Below are positions 61,025-64,000 of a DNA stretch of 64,000 bases, piece by piece. The stretch comes from JAMXLO01 sp963850535 (lineage in GTDB: Bacteria > Pseudomonadota > Alphaproteobacteria > Acetobacterales > Acetobacteraceae). Each line of letters opens with the position of its first letter. Positions within the stretch are counted from its first letter, which is position 1. Under the pieces are notes generated by a model. It searched no databases. It saw nothing but the letters and a program-made list of their open reading frames with translations, and was not told the origin of the DNA. The position numbers and the translations under genes were made by a program. The stretch covers positions 1 to 64,000 of the forward strand of contig CAWKMC010000056.1 of assembly GCA_963850535.1 (NCBI GenBank), in the 5' to 3' direction.

Positions 61025-61840
61025 TCAGGCAACCAGCCTGCCGGCACCCTCGATCACCTCGTCCCAATCGTCCACCTCGCGGTTCACCGGCGCGATCAGG
61101 ACGTGTTGCACACCGACCGCCTCGTACGCTGCAAGGCGATCGCGCAATTCACCTTGATCCTTGCCGTTCCACTGAATGCGCATCGAGATTGTAAAGTCAT
61201 TCGGCCTGGCTGCGCGCAGCCGCTGCACAATGGGGGCGGCTTCCTCGGGAGATTCGCGGCTGCCGTGCCAACCATCGGCAATGCGCATGGTACGCTTCAG
61301 CGCCGCGTCCGAGCTGCCGCCGATCCATAACGGAATCGGACTGACTGGGAGCGGCAGCATCGTCATGTCGCGGATCTTCGCCGGTATGTACTTGGCTTCG
61401 AACGTCACAGGATCCTGAGACCAAACGGCGCGCATCATGGCGATGCCTTCGTCCATGCGCCGGCCGCGCTCATTGAAGGGAACGCCGAGGGCGGCGAATT
61501 CCGGCTCCAGCCACCCGACTCCGGCGCCAAGGATCAGTCGGCCTTCCGACAGGTTGTGCAGGGTCGCAAGCTCTTTCGCCAAGGGCAAAGGATGACGCAT
61601 CGGCAGCACCAGCACGGTGGTGCCAAGGCGGACGCGTCTGGTGACCGCGGCAGCGTAACTCAGCGTCACCACCGGGTCGTAGAACAGGGGCGAGCGCGGA
61701 AATTCCTTGCGCGGCACGATGATATGCTCACTGACCCAGACATCGTCGAAGCCCAGATCCTCAGCACGCATGGCGTGACGGCGGATCAGCGCGGGCGTGG
61801 CCTGCTCGCCTGCGTGCGGCAGATGAATGCCAAATTGCAT
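61025..61840 (-). CDS. LLM class (luciferase-like) oxidoreductase
   Basis: ATG at 61840 (GAGGAGC site) begins MQFGIHLPHAGEQATPALIR. LILGAGVGWLEPEFAALGVP and IPLWIGGSSDAALKRTMRIA are typical of the F420-type TIGR03619 subgroup, as in the gene at 25448. Substrate unknown. It stands alone, divergent from the RidA gene by 122 bp. Confidence 0.85.
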   Translation of the reverse strand: MQFGIHLPHAGEQATPALIRRHAMRAEDLGFDDVWVSEHIIVPRKEFPRSPLFYDPVVTLSYAAAVTRRVRLGTTVLVLPMRHPLPLAKELATLHNLSEGRLILGAGVGWLEPEFAALGVPFNERGRRMDEGIAMMRAVWSQDPVTFEAKYIPAKIRDMTMLPLPVSPIPLWIGGSSDAALKRTMRIADGWHGSRESPEEAAPIVQRLRAARPNDFTISMRIQWNGKDQGELRDRLAAYEAVGVQHVLIAPVNREVDDWDEVIEGAGRLVA

Positions 61841-61962
61841 GGGCCAGCTCCTCAGTTGCTTCAAGCCGTAACAGCACGGCTGGCGCGGATGGTCCAGAGC
61901 AGCTTTCGCGCGCGTTGGAACCCCTATATGCGACGGTGAGCCACCGGGACGAGGAGCCATTC

Positions 61963-62358
61963 ATGACATCGCGGGTCCAGACTTTGACGCCGCCAAATAA
62001 GCCGACGCCGATCGGTCCTTACAACCACATCACCAAGGTGGGCGAACACATCTGGATTGGCGGAACGGCTGGTGTAGACCCGGCGATGGGGCAACTTGCG
62101 GGATCCGATGTCGCGGCGCAGACAAAGCAGATCCTGCAATCGTTCAAGGTGATGCTGGATGGCGTCGGGTCCGACTTGGACCACACCGTGCACATCAACA
62201 TCTTCCTCAAGAGCATGACGGATTTTGATGCCATGAACGCGGCCTATGTCGAGGTGATGGGCGAACATCACCCGGCACGCACGGTCGTTGCCGTCAGTGA
62301 GCTGCCCAAGCCCGGCGCGCTGCTGACAATGAATTTGACTGCCGTGACGCGAACATAG
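61963..62358 (+). CDS. RidA family (YjgF/YER057c/UK114) protein
   Basis: The 131-residue protein shows PIGPYNHITKVGEHIWIGGT, NIFLKSMTDFDAMNAAYVEV and HPARTVVAVSELPKPGALLT, where the R of PARTVV is the family arginine that binds enamine or imine substrates. Typical trimeric enamine deaminase that removes reactive 2-aminoacrylate-type intermediates. GACGAGGAGC precedes the ATG. Confidence 0.92.
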   Translation: MTSRVQTLTPPNKPTPIGPYNHITKVGEHIWIGGTAGVDPAMGQLAGSDVAAQTKQILQSFKVMLDGVGSDLDHTVHINIFLKSMTDFDAMNAAYVEVMGEHHPARTVVAVSELPKPGALLTMNLTAVTRT

Positions 62359-62442
62359 TTAACCCAAGGCTGGCGCCAACGGTTGTCGCACCTGCCCTCC
62401 CCCCGCACAATGCGCGGAACACATGCTGGAGGAAACCGCACC

Positions 62443-63393
62443 ATGAGCTCGCGCTGGGAGGCCAACGCGCCACCAATCCGTTATCCGGACCCAGGTATCG
62501 TTTCGCTCGATCCACGCTTCGAGCGCATCGTTCTGGGACATGCGGCGATCGAGCGTATTGCCACAAACTGCCGTTTCACTGAAGGGCCGGTGTGGTTCGG
62601 CGACACGCGACAGCTGTTGTGGAGCGACATTCCGAACGATCACATCATGCGCTGGGACGAGGAAACAGGGGCGGTGAGCACCTTCCGGCGTCCGTCACAC
62701 TACGCCAACGGCAACACGCGCGACCGACAAGGACGACTGGTCACTTGCGAGATGGGCAGCCAGAGAGTGACGCGCACTGAATATGATGGCACCATCACCG
62801 TGCTGGCCGAACGGTTCGAGGGCAAGCGGCTGACCGGACCCAACGACGTCGTGGTGAAGTCGGACGGATCGATCTGGTTCAGTGACAATGGTGCCGGGAT
62901 CCGAGGGAACTATCTGGGGCACAAGGGCGAAGCGGAGCTGCCGTTCCGCGTGTATCGCATTGATGGCCGCACTGGCGCACTCACGGTGGCGATCGACGAT
63001 ATGGCGCGACCGAACGGGCTTGCGTTCTCACCAGATGAATCGAAGCTCTACGTAGTGGATACGCCGGCGGAGCCGAAGACCACCCATGCGTATGATATCG
63101 TGGATGATGGGACGCGGGCGGTGAACGGACGCGTATTCTTCGACACCAAAGGGTGGGCTGACGGCATCAGGGTGGATACCGAGGGCAATGTCTGGTGTGG
63201 GTTCACCGGCGGTGAGGGCGAGGATGGCGTGGCAGTGTTCGCACCGGACGGCAAGCTGATAGGGCGCATCTTGCTGCCTGAGCGTTGTGCCAATGTCTGC
63301 TTTGGTGGGACAAAGCGGAACCGGCTGTTCATGGCGGCAAGCCAGTCGATTTACGCGCTGTATGTCGAGACACAGGGCGTGCGGGGAGGCTAA
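62443..63393 (+). CDS. SMP-30/gluconolactonase family protein
   Basis: ATG at 62443 has an excellent GGAGGAAA site. The 316-residue protein shows NCRFTEGPVWFGDTRQLLWS (metal Glu), GRLVTCEMGSQRVTRTEYDG, GPNDVVVKSDGSIWFSDNGA (metal Asn/Asp) and DMARPNGLAFSPDESKLYVV, the six-bladed propeller of SMP-30-type Ca/Zn lactonases. It would hydrolyse sugar or other lactones to acids. It follows ridA by 84 nt and probably shares a transcript. Confidence 0.9.
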   Translation: MSSRWEANAPPIRYPDPGIVSLDPRFERIVLGHAAIERIATNCRFTEGPVWFGDTRQLLWSDIPNDHIMRWDEETGAVSTFRRPSHYANGNTRDRQGRLVTCEMGSQRVTRTEYDGTITVLAERFEGKRLTGPNDVVVKSDGSIWFSDNGAGIRGNYLGHKGEAELPFRVYRIDGRTGALTVAIDDMARPNGLAFSPDESKLYVVDTPAEPKTTHAYDIVDDGTRAVNGRVFFDTKGWADGIRVDTEGNVWCGFTGGEGEDGVAVFAPDGKLIGRILLPERCANVCFGGTKRNRLFMAASQSIYALYVETQGVRGG

Positions 63394-63396
63394 CGG

Positions 63397-64000
63397 TCAA
63401 CCGACCAGTGCCTTGGCGAGAAACGGCAGGCTCTCGTCCATCCGGTAATCGACGCCGCTATGGTTGTCGGGAAACTCCTCATAGCGGTGCTCGATGCCAA
63501 GCTCTTTGAGCCGACGGACGAACCGACGTGCGCCGTACAGCAGGTTGAACTGATCCCTTTCGCCGCAGTCGATATACAGTGCTTTCAGGCGGCGAAGATT
63601 GTCGACGTGGGTATCTACGGCAACGACCGGATCATGACGCAGCCAGTTCGCCCAGCGTTCCTCAATCACCTCGCAGGTGTCGAACGTCACCGGCAGCCGC
63701 ATGCCAAGGAACTGCGCCGGGTCGGGATCGTAGCTGGCAGCCATGGCCAATACGTTGAACACCTTGAATGCGCCGTCGGGGTGTTTCTTGGCGTCCTCGA
63801 GCTGCTGCCACCACCGTTCGATGGAGTTCTCGCTGCCGGCGAGGGCGCGCAGCGTCGCGGGCATGTCGGGCAGATAGCAAAGCTCGAAGCCCATATCGCC
63901 GGAGTGGCAGGCGATCGCTGACCAGATGTCGGAATGACGCAGCCCGTGCATGATGGCGCCGTAACCGCCCGAGCTCTTGCCGAACACTCCACGCCGGCCG
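63397..64000 (-). CDS. Alpha/beta-hydrolase esterase (esterase D type), 5' end outside window
   Basis: The visible about 200 C-terminal residues contain RRGVFGKSSGGYGAIMHGLR, with the nucleophile elbow GKSSGG, later ALYIDCGERDQFNLLYGARR (catalytic Asp) and PDNHSGVDYRMDESLPFLA (catalytic His). This order is typical of the putative-esterase (Pfam Esterase) group that includes S-formylglutathione hydrolase and antigen 85-like enzymes. The frame is open to the window edge. It is convergent with the SMP-30 gene. Confidence 0.85.
   Translation of the reverse strand, partial: GRRGVFGKSSGGYGAIMHGLRHSDIWSAIACHSGDMGFELCYLPDMPATLRALAGSENSIERWWQQLEDAKKHPDGAFKVFNVLAMAASYDPDPAQFLGMRLPVTFDTCEVIEERWANWLRHDPVVAVDTHVDNLRRLKALYIDCGERDQFNLLYGARRFVRRLKELGIEHRYEEFPDNHSGVDYRMDESLPFLAKALVG

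Overview
The window is high-GC chromosomal DNA of an alphaproteobacterium, most likely from Acetobacteraceae or a relative in Rhodospirillales (inferred from protein flavour, not from a marker search). The clearest landmark is the origin-proximal block mnmG-rsmG-parA-parB at 18.7-22.8 kb, with a near-consensus parS site inside the start of rsmG. Other housekeeping genes are tRNA-Ser(UGA), dapD, dapE, ettA, holA-lptE-leuS and metW.

Layout. 0-6.3 kb is accessory: tiny membrane or secreted peptides, an ORF cut by a 5-aminolevulinate synthase (hemA) fragment, a badly frameshifted cydBA pair (bd-type quinol oxidase) lacking its cydA 5' end beside a 106-bp tandem duplication, and a phage-type DUF5681 protein. 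6.3-16 kb holds tRNA-Ser, an Ldh-family dehydrogenase, an MmgE/PrpD protein, a DUF2336 + PAS-GGDEF pair, dapD-dapE with two paralogous membrane proteins, and an amidohydrolase. 16-18.4 kb is a run of small proteins (CsbD, CDGSH, PRC-barrel). 18.7-22.8 kb is the par locus. 22.9-28.2 kb has DedA, a DUF35/thiolase-like pair, a luciferase-like oxidoreductase, a solute-binding protein and an HTH regulator. 29-32 kb has a secreted tandem-repeat protein and a FecR/CHASE2-cyclase pair. 32-38 kb has ettA and leuS-lptE-holA. 38-45 kb is a catabolic operon (ABC importer, PEP-mutase family, amidohydrolase, iron alcohol dehydrogenase) facing an IclR regulator with a palindromic operator candidate. 46-53.6 kb is a partial sulfur-oxidation locus (soxXYZ, soxA, flavocytochrome c) fused in one transcript with a molybdenum hydroxylase. 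53.7-58 kb has Zn alcohol dehydrogenase, a MetE-like methyltransferase, CMD, GFA and amidohydrolase genes. 58.3-60.9 kb is an AmmeMemoRadiSam system with fused Memo and AMMECR1 domains. The end has LLM oxidoreductase, RidA, SMP-30 and a truncated esterase.

A caution applies to the whole window. At least nine otherwise well-conserved genes, including essential ones (dapD, dapE, ettA), are broken by an apparent single extra base. The uniform direction of the shifts suggests residual insertion errors in a long-read assembly more than real decay. For these genes the whole locus is given as one feature and the shift point is stated. The cydBA/hemA segment also shows truncations and a duplication that single-base errors cannot explain.

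How the genes work together: many neighbours overlap by 4 bp (ATGA or GTGA), so the minus-strand Mo-hydroxylase-FCSD-SoxXYZ, leuS-lptE-holA, parA-parB and permease/binding-protein sets look translationally coupled. The metabolic theme is import and oxidative breakdown of organic acids, aromatics or sulfur compounds, with electrons delivered to c-type cytochromes.
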